Shown here piece after piece: positions 21,051-32,673 of a DNA stretch of 64,000 nt. Origin of the DNA: Phytophthora colocasiae (taxonomy: Eukaryota > Oomycota > Peronosporomycetes > Peronosporales > Peronosporaceae); assembly GCA_018806915.1 (NCBI GenBank), contig JAGKQI010000100.1, positions 1,922,001 through 1,986,000 of the forward strand, given 5' to 3'. Position numbers and translations under genes: made by a program. How positions within the stretch are numbered: the stretch's first letter is position 1; every line of letters starts with the position of its first letter. Under the pieces are notes generated by a model. The model searched no databases. It saw nothing but the letters and a program-made list of their open reading frames with translations, and was not told where the DNA came from.

Positions 21051-22092
21051 CTATGCAAGCAACCGATTCAGGCACCTAAAATGTAGGCGAAGCTCCATTC
21101 GATTCGGCACAGGCTCATCGTCGCTTACAACAGATACACCTTCGTATTTGTTGCTGCTCGACCAGCAGTCGTTGTTGCTCAACTCAGGACTGTTCGCCTC
21201 TGTCATGTTGCCTTCATGATCCTCTACCTCGTTCACAACAGCAAGTTGGCGGCCGTCGTCCTCATCACCGATCATGTGACCTCGCACGATCACCGCTTCG
21301 CCCATAATGCGAGCTACCAGCACGGGGTTCTTGATCGCCGTCAGGAGCGCCCCGGCGTAGTCGGCTTCAACAGCATACCACTCAATCTTGCCGTTCTGGT
21401 CGAAGTGGAATTGGTTGTTGCTCGGGTACGTCACTTCCAGCCCGATGAGTATCTGCGTCAACTCCTCGTCCCCCACCAAGTGAGGAAACATCTCCTCAAT
21501 CGTGCGACGCGAGAATCGCACGCGTAGTGTAGCTGCAATTGAAACCACCAGCGGACCGTCATCGTATCTATTGTCGGCGTTCAACTCACGAGACTCCACT
21601 AGCTGGATCACGTCGAGCGACTTCATCGTCCACTCGATCGCTGCGTGGAAGAGCGAGTAGCGCTCCCATTGCGCCAGCACGAGGTCGATGCCTAAAAACT
21701 CTCCGAAACGGACGCTTTCAGTCATGACGGCGTGCAGGAATCCCCGTTGGGCGTTTGTGGCCTAGCGTCGCCGATGCCAGACGAACAGGCGTTCCGTGGT
21801 TGAAGAGCAGGCAGTACTCGTTCACGATGTGAGCTGCAGCACCGAGTGGCGTGCGTCGTTGGGACAGCGCCAGCTCGTGCTGCACCTGACATGAGACCAT
21901 GAGGGACGCGATCTCTTCTCGAAGATCGGTCACTTGTTCCTCGAGGTACGCGCCGTAGAGCTTGCGTCTGTGTCTGTAGTATTTGCCTCGCTCGCTGTTG
22001 GTCATAAACTTTAGGTTGGGCGGTGGCGAGTCGTCGTACGGAGCTGCTCGGCGCCTCAGCATTTTGGGGCCAAAAGTTCGATGGACGCTCAT
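21051..22092 (-). pseudogene. bZIP factor E, frameshifted paralogue
   Basis: The start is MSVHRTFGPKM at 22092. The basic region TNSERGKYYRHRRKLYGAYL and the zipper are intact. After LFNHGTPVRLA the frame runs into a wrong reading (from about 21775) and stops at 21718. The correct reading (ATNAQRGFLHAV, then MTESVRFGEFL) continues in another frame to 21051. Compared with bZIP F, about 30 bp are also missing at the break. A second single-base shift near 21083 changes the conserved tail YIL and extends the protein. It is therefore a pseudogene, or two sequencing indels in a real gene. Similarity to F is high throughout. Confidence 0.82.
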
Positions 22093-22607
22093 GATTCTGG
22101 TCACGTGGGTGTGATACTTGTCTTGGGGACGGGAAAATGACGAATGAGGTTTGCAAGTGGTCGGAAGCGTCTCCTTACAGTAACTGTACGTCCAAAACGA
22201 CAGTGGTTGGCTGCACAATTGAGGGCCGGATAATTGTTGCGCAGGTTTTGTGGCAAGCGAAGCTTTAAGACCTTGTCTACCGGTAGAACTTCGGGTAAGT
22301 TGTATCAAGTAGTTCCTTGCGGCTTTCAGCGATAAGTTGGGTAGCGTTGTCAACCTTGAGTACTTTTGCTTGTTCGCATTATCCAGTAAAGAAGCGGGAC
22401 GCAACAAAACTGTCAGCACTGAATTCACTTTGTATGCTGCTCTGTCCACTTGACCTCCATTTTGTGGCCGGTAGTCATTTGTGATGAACGCACACGAAGG
22501 CTACCAAGACGGAGTTCTTACACTTTAGTAGAAGTCTCTTTGTCAAGTTTATCTGCACGTTGCTAAGACGAGAGTCGAAAATATGTCAAAAGCATACAAA
22601 CCGCGAA

Positions 22608-23627
22608 TCAGTCCAAAATGTAGGAAAGACTCATCTGATGAGCTCGACACGGAGACTCGGGGCCTACTTCCTCATCGCTTACGACAGCCACTTCGTCATA
22701 TTTCTCGTTGCTCGAGCAGTCAATCTGAATTCGACTGCTATTTTCTTCCACCTTGATCGCAAGCTGCCGCCCATCGCTCTCGTCACCGATCATGTGGCCC
22801 TTAGTGATCAACGCGCTCCCCATGACACGAGCTACAAGCATCGGATCTTTGAGAGCATTCATTAATGCACTGACAAAGTCAGCCTCTGGCGCGTACCATT
22901 CGATCTTCCCGTCCTTGTTAAAGTGAAAGTGGTTAATGCAAGGGTACGTAACCTCCAGTCCAATAAGCGATTGAATCAATGCTTCATCGCCGATCAAATG
23001 CGGGAAAACCTCCTCGATTGTTCGGCGTGAATAGCGGACACGAAGGTCGGCGGTGATGGAAATCACCAGTGAACCCTCATCAAACTGGTTGTCGTTGAGC
23101 TGCACAACACTCAGCGACTTCATGTTCCACTCGATGGCCGCGTGATACAGTGAATAGCGTTCCCACTGGCCCAGAAGTAGCTCCACACCCAGAAAGTCGC
23201 CAAACCGCACGTTATCGTTCATCACGGCGTTCAGGAATCCTCTTTGGGCGTTGGTTGCCTGTGCCATCAGCGAAGCGGAGGCATCGTTTTCATTAACCGC
23301 TAAGCGCACTGGTGTTCCGTGGCTAAACAGTAAGCAGTACTCGTTCACGATGTGAGCAGCAGCGCCCAATGGCGTACGGCGTTGTGAAACAGCGAGCTCC
23401 TGCTGCACCTGGTGAGAGACTGTCAAAGCTGCTATTTCCTCTCGAAGATCGGCTACACATTCCTCGAGGTGTGCGCCGTAGAGTTTGCGTCTGCGACGAT
23501 AATATTTGCCGCGTTCACTGTTGGACATGTGCTTGAGATTGGGCGGAGGCGCATCGTCGAATGGAGCAGCACGATGCTTCTGCGTTAGCTTGGCGTAAGG
23601 CTCACATGAGCGTCGAAGTTGAGTCAT
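22608..23627 (-). CDS. bZIP factor F (NSERGK type), intact
   Basis: The single exon encodes 339 residues. The basic region lies at about residues 34-50 (MSNSERGKYYRRRRKLYGAH), followed by a short zipper (LEECVADLREEIAAL). The paralogue-specific block RTPLGAAAHIVNEYCLLF comes next, then FGVELL-type and QWERYSLYHAAIEW motifs, then VRYSRRTIEEVFPHLIGDEA. The tail is MSLSYILD. Asn and the Arg at +8 are kept, with Arg-Gly at the Ala pair and Tyr at +7. This is the best-preserved member of the D-G subfamily and useful as its reference. Confidence 0.87.
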   Translation of the reverse strand: MTQLRRSCEPYAKLTQKHRAAPFDDAPPPNLKHMSNSERGKYYRRRRKLYGAHLEECVADLREEIAALTVSHQVQQELAVSQRRTPLGAAAHIVNEYCLLFSHGTPVRLAVNENDASASLMAQATNAQRGFLNAVMNDNVRFGDFLGVELLLGQWERYSLYHAAIEWNMKSLSVVQLNDNQFDEGSLVISITADLRVRYSRRTIEEVFPHLIGDEALIQSLIGLEVTYPCINHFHFNKDGKIEWYAPEADFVSALMNALKDPMLVARVMGSALITKGHMIGDESDGRQLAIKVEENSSRIQIDCSSNEKYDEVAVVSDEEVGPESPCRAHQMSLSYILD

Positions 23628-24185
23628 TTTCGTCAGATGGCTGCGAATCGAGGAATGGCAAGCGAATGATACACCAGTTCACAGGTCGGAAGGAAGAAAG
23701 GCAACGCACTGCGTAACGTTGCGAAAAGGATAACGGTTAGCACGCTCGGTACATGTAGTAAAAATACGAATCTATGCTTAGCTGCAACATTCCATCAAGA
23801 CATCAATAGACATCAGGGACGACGAAAATTTAGTCTCAGAAAATAAAGGCCATCGAAGGAACAGCCAACTTTTTTAGTGGTGCGGTGTGCCTGTCGGCCA
23901 TTTTCATCATCTGTCTGGCATCAGTGGTCCTGTGCAGTCTTGGTTGCAAGAGCTTTAGTGTCCTTTTGGGATAGTCTTTCCCACGTTTGAGGCTGTCGCT
24001 TCACTTCACTACCAAGTGCCAAAAGTATTTGCCCAGCACGAACTTACCTGTCGTAGCAATGAATGGGATGAAGCGGTTACTTCTGACTCGGAAGCACGCT
24101 TGCGCCTCCGTCATTATCTGCACGTTTCTATCGCGTTGCGTCGGCCTTTGAAACTGCTACATACACGCCGGACAAAGTAGTTGCA
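23628..24185. other. Shared divergent upstream region of bZIPs F and G
   Basis: F (minus) and G (plus) face away from each other across these 558 bp. No ORF was found. If G is an inverted duplicate of F or E, parts of this region could be mirrored, but I saw no long inverted repeat. Confidence 0.45.
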
Positions 24186-25097
24186 ATGAACACATTTAGA
24201 ACCGGTAAGATTCGCTTCGGTCCCGTCGTTTCAGCAAAGCGCCGCGAAGCTCCTCCACCCAACCTCAAGTCCCTGTCCAACAGCGAGCGCGGTAAAAATT
24301 ACCGGTACGTCGCATCTAGAGGAGATCGCGGCTCTTACAGTCTCCCACCTGGTGCGGCAGGAGCTGGCACTTTCCTAACACAGAACACCACTGGGCGCTG
24401 CAGCTCACATCGTGGATGAGTATTGCCGGCTCTTCGGCCATGGCGCACCCGTGCGTTTAGCAAGCTTCCAATGGTTCCTGAATGCCGTGATGAACGATAA
24501 TGTGCGGTTTGGCAAGTTCCTGGATGTAGAGCTGCTGCTGAACCAATGGGAACGCTACTCGCTGTATCACGCGGCCATTGAGTGGACGATGAAGTCGCTG
24601 AGTGTCGTGCAATTGGCCGAGCCACGAGTGGTCACGGCAGACAACCAATACGATGACGGTCCGCTGGTAGTGTCGATCAAGGCCGACCTGCGTGTTCGGT
24701 TCTCACGTCGTACGATAGAAGAGGTGTTTCCCTACTTGGTGGGAGATGAAGGCTTGACACAGTCGCTTGTCGGACTGGAGGTCACGTACCCGTGCATCAA
24801 CCACTTTCACTTCAACGAGCGCGGCAAAATCGAGTGGTACGCACCTGAGGTGGTGCCTTGATGAAGGCACTGGGTAGTCACGAGTTATGGGCAATGCTTT
24901 GATCGCGAAAGACCACATGATCGGCGACGAGAGTGATGGACGAGAACTGGCAGTTGTGGAGGAAGTAGAAACGAAGAGCGACACTGGTAGAGATCAACCC
25001 GGAGAAGATCGTGAGCGCCGTCAGTGGTGACGAACCTTACCCGGAGGATTCTCCTATTCAACCAAACCGACTGGACTTGAACTACATCCTTGATTGA
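24186..25097 (+). pseudogene. bZIP factor G, degenerate paralogue
   Basis: The N-terminus (MNTFRTGK...PPPNLKSLSNSERGKNYRY) matches F and E. The frame is then lost because part of the basic region and zipper is deleted (about 24300-24410). Homology resumes at 24412 (MDEYCRLFGHGAPVRLA) and runs to 24861, where a premature stop follows WYAPEVVP. Further pieces in other frames lie at 24887-25000 (DHMIGDESDGRELAVVEEVE) and 25032-25097, ending in the conserved tail PNRLDLNYILD plus stop. The lesions are several frameshifts and deletions, so this is a true pseudogene. It lies in inverted orientation to F. Confidence 0.87.
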
Positions 25098-25242
25098 GAA
25101 TACGAGCACACAAACTATAGTCTTCATAAACTATAAGTCTTCAACCAGATTTCTATTCTCATTGGCTGGTCAAATTGAAGTATAAGCTGGTGTAGTACAC
25201 ACAACTATCAAATTAAAGAGACGCGTGTAAAACATTACAACA

Positions 25243-25837
25243 ATGGACGTGTTGGAGAGCCGCGAATCTGCGCTGCGAGCCAAGGTGCTCGGTGGTGCAC
25301 CGCCTGCTGTTCGCACCCCTCTCCTTGAACGTCTGCGCAATATTCAGAAGCAAATTGACCAGCTATCTACTGCTGTCTCCGGGTCGGCCAAACTTCGGGA
25401 ACTCTGTACGTAACCGTCAGCAAATAGTATCAATTTAAAGAGTCTCTAATGTACCACTTTGCTCCTGCGCAGACCAGGAGCACGCTACGCAGCTGCAGCT
25501 CTCGGCTGTAAATGCATTTGCCCACAGCAGCTCCAGAGCTGGTGATGAGCTCAAACGTGCAACCATTTTGAGCTCGGCGGAGCGTCTACAGCAGGTCTCG
25601 ACCCAACTCCAGCAGCTTCAGCAGTTGACAAGCGTCATCGACCAACTACGCACACCTGACGCCCAGCAACAAGCACAACTGACGCAGGTGGAAGCTTCGA
25701 GTGAGCTGCAGAGTGAACGGGCGTTGGCACTTCACTCGAGAGTCGAGAAGGTGCTTGCCACGTACCAGCAGATGATCCTCGTGCTGTCCGAGAAATGTGT
25801 CGAGTACAACGCACTATTGGATCAGCTGCAGGTCTAG
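25243..25837 (+). CDS. Dynactin p24 (DCTN3)-like coiled-coil protein
   Basis: Exon 1 is 25243-25405 and exon 2 is 25473-25837. The 67-bp intron (GTACGT...TGCGCAG) splices a Tyr codon and gives 175 residues. The protein is almost wholly helical, with heptad-rich stretches. An N-terminal pattern (LESRESALRAKVLG ... LLERLRNIQKQIDQL) and a C-terminal end (VLATYQQMILVLSEKCVEYN, then ALLDQLQV) resemble the dynactin shoulder subunit p24, whose end is LLEEYN...LSKQF..WDELL. Size also fits (about 180-190 aa). Dynactin links dynein to cargo. The likeness is by pattern only, and another coiled-coil protein is possible. Confidence 0.55.
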
Positions 25838-25944
25838 AACCGACTAGGCTATGCTGATTGAAATCACTATAATTACTTTGGCACACACTCGAATATCTTT
25901 TGCGTGAGTTAACATTAACAGATCTGGTTTACAGCTTGACTTTG

Positions 25945-26594
25945 TTAGGGAACTTCTACTTGAGGGGCTGCACGTTCTGATACATATACTTTTCGTATCC
26001 ACCGCTTTTTGTGATTAACTCTGGTGGCTGGACAACAACAATGAGACGTTGTAGCCCCGGGAGGACCTCCAGCAGTGCGTCCAACAGCTCCGGCACTAGG
26101 ATGAAGTACTGATCTTCGATGTAGATGAAGTTCTTGGCGTTCTTGATGGCCTTGATACGCGCATAGAAGAGTGAGTTCTCGCCGTTCGGAGCGAACTCCC
26201 AGTGCTTGTACTTGCTTTCGGACACTGCTATCGACCCACCCGCTTTGGCGGAATTGAACTCCAGACGCTTTGCGGATCGCCGAGACGTTGTGGTGAATAG
26301 TATCCCAGCGGTCGTTGGAGAGGTCGATGCCCCCCACGTACGCGACAGGTTGGTCATCTTTGTCGGTCGAGTTGCCAGCAGCGATCATGAGCGTCTTCTG
26401 GTGCTGAGAGTCATTGATACCAGACTTTGGCAGTTTGTTGATCTTGTTCCGCACCTTGACGTCCTGAAAGAACAGGAACTTGTTCGCCCAACCCAGGATC
26501 TTGACGTCCCCCCCGCGCTTCACGACGTTGCCAAAGACAATATCGAAGTTGGACTTGGCGCCAGTCGGATCCACGTCAGGTTTGAAAGGGACGA
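25945..26594 (-). pseudogene. Secreted PLD-like gene 1, 3' portion (split by copia)
   Basis: This continues the 5' portion at 32391-32004; the copia element separates them inside a T-D-L/V-P-F segment. It has the first HKD-type motif (HQKTLMIAA), GGIDLSNDRWD, and then, in another frame, NAKNFIYIEDQYFILVPELL and LQRLIVVVQPP. Compared with the paralogues, about 70 codons in the middle are missing at about 26230, with a frame change. A TAG replaces a sense codon after VQPLK, and the whole second HKD motif is absent. The gene was therefore broken by a deletion, a nonsense codon and truncation in addition to the transposon. Confidence 0.88.
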
Positions 26595-26599
26595 GATCT

Positions 26600-26911
26600 A
26601 TAATGCGATTCTACCCTTTAGCCGTTACCGAAGCTTGAAAACTTTTAACTTGTTGGTTGTTCGTTAGTTTCCGGACTGAGCTCCAAGCTCCTATTCTGCT
26701 ATCTGCACATGTACATGGAGAGCTCCTGCTGCTCCGTTTGTCGTACCCTTTTTCTCCTGGGACTTAGACGGAGTCTTCGACTGCATTCACTGCATCTCTC
26801 CAGTTCAGCGTCTCGACCTTCGTCCCAGCTTTGATTTGTCTTCTCAATGCACTGCTGTCCAACAGCAACCCACTATCACCGTAGGACTGCCAACTGTCGC
26901 TTACTCCAACA
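26600..26911 (-). repeat. Copia 3' LTR
   Basis: 312 bp, matching 31692-32003 base for base by eye except for position 26600. The RNase H frame runs into it (stop near 26901). Confidence 0.92.
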
Positions 26912-29900
26912 CGCCGTCCTCCGAATCAGCCCGCCGATTCGGAACAACCTTCATGTTTTGCGGAATGTCACGTAGTTTAGAGAAATATTGCTCCCTTTTG
27001 CATTCGCGTGTCGTTCTTTTTGTCAGTGGGGACATGTTCAGCAGACCCTTCATCTTGATCAATCGCGGCACCGCGAGTGGCTTGGTGAATGCATCTGCAG
27101 GATTTTCTTCCCCAGCGATTTTCCAAAGTACTACTTGTCCTTGGTTGACTTGGTCACGCACATAGTGATATCGTAACTCGATATGACGGGTACGGCGGCT
27201 GTACGTTGGATTGGTAGCCAAGGCAAGAGCAGCCTGGTTATCAACTCCAATACGCAATTCGACAGGATACTTCTTCGGTAGCACCTCTATCAACACATTC
27301 GCTATGCCGCGACCTTCCATGCACGCTTCACACGTTGAAACATACTCTGCTTCTGCTGTTGACTGCGCCACCACAGTCTGCCGTCTAGCAGCCCAAGCAA
27401 CCGGACCACTTGCGACTTCCATAACGTATCCCGTTATACTCTTGCGAGTGTCTGGACAATTTCCCAGTCTGCATCACAGTATCCATCGATGATCACCTTG
27501 GCCCTCAGTTCCTTTGCAGCTTGTCTGCTGAAGAAAATTCCTTCTTCTTTAGTCGCAACCAGATACCTCAGTACGCGCTTCAGCGCCCCGCAATGCTTCG
27601 CATTTGGTCGACTCACAAATCGACTTAGCTGGCCCACAGCATAGGATAGGTCAGGTCTGGTCGTTGTGGCCAAGTACATCAAACTCCCAATGGCCCCATG
27701 ATAGTCGAAAGACATATCGGCTACATTCTCATCACCAGTAGCTTGCAGCTTGGTGGTGGTCTCCATCGGTGATCGGCATCCTACAGCATCAGCAAAGCCG
27801 TACTTCTCAATTACATCTTGACAGTACTTCGTCTGGTGCATGCGTACGCCGTCCTCGGAGAAATCAAACTGCACACCAAGGAAATCATGCAGCACACCTT
27901 GGTCCTGATGCCAAACTTCTTGTTCAGTTTATCGAAAATATCAACCTTGTACTGCTCCTGGTTGGTTGCCACTATAATGTCGTCCACGTACAACAGTAAT
28001 AGTGTGGTCACTTTGCCCTTTCGATAGAAAAACAAGCACGGCTCCGTTGTACACTGCGTGAATCCCTGCTCTGTTAACCAGTTTGAAATGAGATCATTCC
28101 ACTCACGTCCCGACTGGTGCAATCCGTAGAGCGCGCGCTTCACCTTCCAAACCATGCCTTCCGGACATGGAAACCCAGGAATGTGTCGGATGAAGTGCAA
28201 AATCTTCAACAGCGCGTTCAAGTATGCGGTATTCACGTCACATTGATATGGAATAAGTTCCAATATCAGGCACAGCGCCACAAATAACCTTAGCGTCGCC
28301 ATGCGCGCCACGGGAGAAAACGTATCCACGTAGTCGAACCCAGCTTCCTGCTCGTCACCTCGAGCCACGAGTCGAGATCGAAAGCGTCTCACGTTGCCGA
28401 GATTATCCGACTTGGCTTGATATCTCCACATAGTGTTCAGTGCCTTCTTGCCTTTGGGCATCTCGTTCTCCGACACCAGTTCTAGCACATCCTTGGCTTC
28501 CATGGCGGCCATTTCTTCCTCCATCCCTTTCCACCACTCCTTGTGCTGTGGAGATCTCATGGCAGCCTTATATGTCCTTGGTAGCTTCACCTCGGACTCG
28601 TGCCAGACTTGTTCAGGTTCAGTGCTCAAAGCTTCTAGAGCGTACGCGATAGCGGCGTACAGCGAGAACTCCTGCTCCGAACCACCACCATACTCACGTA
28701 GACCAGCTCTGCGCTTCCTCGGGTGTCTCTCCTCTGTTCCGTCTTCGCTACTGGTTTCTGCACGAGGCCGTCGCACACCGGTATGCACTCCTTCGCTAGT
28801 TTCGCATGGTTCTTCTACACTCATGCTTGAGTTGTCATCGCCGGCACCGGATCCGTCTTCGGCTAGCTCTGTTTCGTCTTCACCGAGGTCCTCAGGCTCA
28901 ACGTCCGGTTCACTTTCCGGCTCACCATCGGCATATTCTTCAACACTTGCGTCCTCAGCACCATCACTAACCTCCGATTCTTCACCGACTTCACTGTCGA
29001 CTGCATCACCGACGACTTGTTCCTGCCCATCTCGTTGTTCTGACTCACAACGAACTCGGTTGAACACCAGTTCATCAGTTGGAAACTTAGCGTCGGCATC
29101 GTAAAACACGCTCTCCACCGCCCCCTCGAGGCACTGCTCCTGAGCTTCAGCCTCGAAATCACTGCTGTCGGTGTCTTCGTCGAGTACTTCGACGTCGTCA
29201 ATAGCGTCGTCCTGTTCAACTTCATACGACCAGTCTACTACTTGGTCCTCTTGCTCATATCTTTCCTTGTACACGATGTCTTCGTTGTACTTGGCATCCA
29301 GCACGTACCCGACCGTGTGCGCTTGGGGAAAATACAGCTTACACCCAAGATGCCCCTCTTGGTACCCCAGCACATACCCGACTCTACAGTTGTCATCGAA
29401 CTTCGATCTGTTCGGACCAACTTTCGTGTGCGCATACGCCACCGACCCAAATCGCCGGATATGGTGCACGTCAGGTTTGCGCCCCCACATCGCCTCGTAC
29501 GGAGTCTTTCCTAACGCCCGAGTATACACTCGATTTTTCACGTACACTGTGTTCTGCAGAGCATCAACCCAGAACGATCTCGGAAAACCGGAGTCCGCCA
29601 TCATCGACTTGAGCATCCCGCTCAGAGTTTGATGCTGTCGTTCACACATGTTCAGGTGCGAGCACTTAGGCGGCTTCTCGTTGTGCTCTATTCCATGATG
29701 CTTGTAGTAGGCATCAATTTCGTCATTGAAAAACTCCCCACCGTTGTCCGTGGCAATCTCCTTCACCGGAAATCCAGGCTTTGCCGCTCTACCCATGCAA
29801 TGTATCGCCGCATGAAAGCGTTTACTTCTGGGGCTTCCTTCGACTTGAGCGGATACGCCGTAATAAATCTCGTGAACGCGTCCAGGATTACCAGCACCGC

Positions 29901-30514
29901 TGTGTACCTGGTTCCGTTTGACTTCGGCGGGAAAAACAAGTCCGCGAAGACGAGTTGGTTCTTGTTTTCCAGTCCACGTTCAAGATCCTTGTTTAATGCT
30001 CGTGCTTTCTGCTTTCCTAAGTGACACGGCTCACAGTCCTTAAATTCGCGCTTCTGCAAGCGGATTCCTTCCACAAGCTTGCGGTCGGCCATGATCTGGA
30101 CATGCTGAGGGCAAATGTGTCCCAGTCGCTCATGCCATCTCTGCAGATTCTCTACACCGTCACTCATGGTGTAATTCACGAACACCTGAGGTTGCTTCTT
30201 GGGGTTGTATCCAGCAAGAAAGTCGTTCTTCGCACTGATGAAGTACATCCCAATCGCATTTCTTCGGACACTCATGGCCAATTCGCCATCCTTCTTTGCC
30301 GAGTAGATATGACGTTCCGTATCATAGTACACCTTGTACCCTTGAGTCTCCATCTTGTATTGAGAAATAAGGTTATCTGTGTCCTTGGCGTAGAACACAT
30401 CCTCCAGTTGCACCGATACCAACTTCCCTTGCGCGTCCCACCAAATTTCAATAGTACCGACACCCTCCGGCTTGGTAACTCCATGAATCGAGTAAATTTG
30501 TTCTTCTCCGACTC
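26901..30514 (-). pseudogene. Copia pol: integrase, reverse transcriptase, RNase H (frameshifted)
   Basis: Integrase: zinc-binding HERLGH ... CEPCH, then catalytic Asp in VFADLFF, TDNGGEF, and Glu in NMCERQH. An acidic linker follows (about 29250-28750), then a copia RT (HKEWWKGMEEEM ... LLLLYVDDIIVATNQ, with the YVDD active site) and RNase H (QSTAEAEYVS, RTRHIELRYHYVRD). Reading needs frame changes near 29790, 27900 and 27430, in addition to the one at about 30515 joining protease to integrase. All domains are otherwise complete. Each change looks like a single-base event. Confidence 0.9.
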
Positions 30515-31687
30515 TTCCAGAGTGCGATACGTCAGGAAATAGCGCTTGTCTCCGACAATGCTTCGGTTGCAGGCAGAGTCAAAACACCAGTTGCTCGCGT
30601 CGTAACGTCGAAGTTCTTCTTTCGATGTTGGACACTTTTTGCTTTGTCCGCCACTTATATCTCGCGACGACCGGTCGTTACCTTCTGCAGAGCTTGGCGC
30701 CGCCACGCTAGCAGAGAACTTAGCATGCGTTTCAGTAGTAGCTCCTCCGCTACCTTCAGCATCCTCGTCATTTTTTCTCTCGGGGCACTCGAACTTCCGA
30801 TGTCCCGGTTTGTGGCAGTTGAAGCAGGTTTTCTGTTCGAAGTCCCACTGCCTTTGAGCTGCTTTTTCGTTGCTCTTCTTCGTCGTGGGCGAGCTGCCTT
30901 GGGTTTTCTTGGCTAGGCCCGCACCAGTCTTCTTGTCACTTGCACCACCCTGAGCCTGGTTGCCGCCACTTCCAGCTTGGTTCCCACCCAATCGCCGGGC
31001 TTGCAGCTGCTTCTCAACTAAAGCGTTCTTATCCAGGGTCAGGATCATGGCCTTCGCCGCCAATGGAGTGTCCAACTTATCACTGCCGATAAGCTGCAGT
31101 GTCTGGAGCTGCGAGTAGTAACCTAATTGAGACATCGATCTGATCAGCAAATCGACCATCCACGCCTCACTAACGTCAGCATTTAACGCTGCCAATTGTT
31201 CGCGCAATGACATCATGTAGTTCAGGTGATTCTCCACGTCCGCACCAGGTCGACACAACGCCATCTCCAGTTTCTGCCGCAGCGTCCGCTGCGTGAAGAG
31301 CATGGTAGTTGCGTTTTCTCGGCCCTCGTATCTCTTTGCCAGATACGCCCACATCTCTGACCCCTTCTTCATGTTCATCACTTGCCTGGCGAGGTTACAT
31401 GAAAGCGAGCCAGAAATTATCTTACCAAGAATTTTTTCTTGTCGTGCGAGGACCTTCTCCAGGTCACTCCACTTGTCTGTCGGGACCACCCTTCCTTCTG
31501 CGATGTCGTCCAGGTCAGACTCACCCGGATCAACTTTGAAGCACCCCAGGTACCGCAACATCACGTTCTTGTACATTGGCCAGTCCCTGCCGTTCCAACT
31601 CTTCGGCTTGTCGTCCTTGGTCCACGAAACGTCGTCTTCCTTGGACATCTTCTCACTCTTGCTGCTCGGATTTGCAGTTGGGCTCAT
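30515..31687 (-). CDS. Copia gag and start of protease
   Basis: The frame starts MSPTANPSSKSE at 31687 and stays open to 30272, but real homology leaves it at about 30515. The gag region has the copia fold pattern (WNGRDWPMYKNVML ... LFTQRTLRQKLEM) and a CCHC zinc knuckle CFNCHKPGHRKFEC. The protease active site lies near WCFDSACNRSIVGDK; D-S-A is the copia form of the aspartic motif. It encodes the virus-like-particle protein of the element. Confidence 0.9.
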
Positions 31688-31691
31688 AACC

Positions 31692-32003
31692 CTAATGCGA
31701 TTCTACCCTTTAGCCGTTACCGAAGCTTGAAAACTTTTAACTTGTTGGTTGTTCGTTAGTTTCCGGACTGAGCTCCAAGCTCCTATTCTGCTATCTGCAC
31801 ATGTACATGGAGAGCTCCTGCTGCTCCGTTTGTCGTACCCTTTTTCTCCTGGGACTTAGACGGAGTCTTCGACTGCATTCACTGCATCTCTCCAGTTCAG
31901 CGTCTCGACCTTCGTCCCAGCTTTGATTTGTCTTCTCAATGCACTGCTGTCCAACAGCAACCCACTATCACCGTAGGACTGCCAACTGTCGCTTACTCCA
32001 ACA
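31692..32003 (-). repeat. Copia 5' LTR
   Basis: 312 bp, beginning TGTTGGAGTAAGCG on the minus strand at 32003, directly next to the target duplication GATCT at 32004-32008. It should carry the element's promoter. Confidence 0.92.
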
Positions 32004-32391
32004 GATCTGTGTTCCAAGCAGTCAACAGGACGCGGTCGTCTTCCTTGGTCGTTGTGAGATCATCGTACACGGAGTCAAAGAACTCCTTCGTCACGGTGAA
32101 CGTCGTCACGGCGTTGCCGACGCTATACGTGGCCAAGTCACTGCGAGGAGATCCACCTCTAGATGCAGTGATCTCCTCCTCCGTAAGGAACCAATCTGTG
32201 GCTTTCAGTAGAGGTTGTTGCATTACGACGTTGTTTCCATCGGACTTGTCGTTCTTTGAATTTGATTCTGAGTCGTCATCTCCTCCGAAAATGGACGAGA
32301 ACGACCAGGCTTCGGTTGGTGAAAGTGTGATAAGCAACCCGCAGATTAAAGCAAGAGCGACCTGGACGTTGCGAGACGTACGAACTTGCAT
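32004..32391 (-). pseudogene. Secreted PLD-like gene 1, 5' portion
   Basis: It begins MQVRTSRNVQ with a signal peptide cleaved near TEAWSF. The conserved block of this family follows: QPLLKATDWFLTEEEITASR, then GGSPRSDLATY and FTVTKEFFD. The frame reaches LLTAWNTDL and then enters the copia LTR. Homologous start regions are found in PLD-like genes 2 and 3. Confidence 0.9.
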
Positions 32392-32673
32392 TCTATCGTG
32401 TTAAGCTCGACGAGAATGTTGAATTAATTTTTGTTCGTAGGAAGAAGGGCGGCGCCAAATGAAACGTGACTAATTGACCCCATCATGAGCGGTGTATTGC
32501 CTATCTTCTGATTGGACCTCTTTATCTTGAGGGCTCTTGGAAATACGTGTACTTCGTGTTTTGAAAGTGCACAATTAAAGAAGCGAATTTCTTGTTCGAG
32601 AATGAATTTTACTTTCTTCACTGCACTGACCCTTGCAGCGCCCTCGCTGTTCTTGTTTATGACCTTGACCTGA

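Larger units (their letters stand above)
26600..32003 (-). mobile_element. Ty1/copia retrotransposon inserted in PLD-like gene 1
   Basis: The 5,404-bp element has 312-bp LTRs (26600-26911 and 31692-32003) that appear identical apart from the outermost base. A 5-bp target duplication GATCT lies at 26595-26599 and 32004-32008. On the minus strand the LTR begins TGTTGG and ends near GCATTA, so the 3' end is not the usual CA. Gag and pol follow in copia order: gag with zinc knuckle, protease, integrase, RT, RNase H. A possible primer-binding site (GGTTATGAGCCC) follows the 5' LTR and overlaps the gag start. Four frame changes interrupt pol. Removing the element and one GATCT restores the PLD reading frame exactly. 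Confidence 0.95.

Noticed and set aside
28433..29104. 223-aa Ser-rich ORF on the plus strand
   Set aside because: It is the antisense of the acidic linker in the copia pol; the Ser-rich composition is the mirror of Glu/Asp codons.
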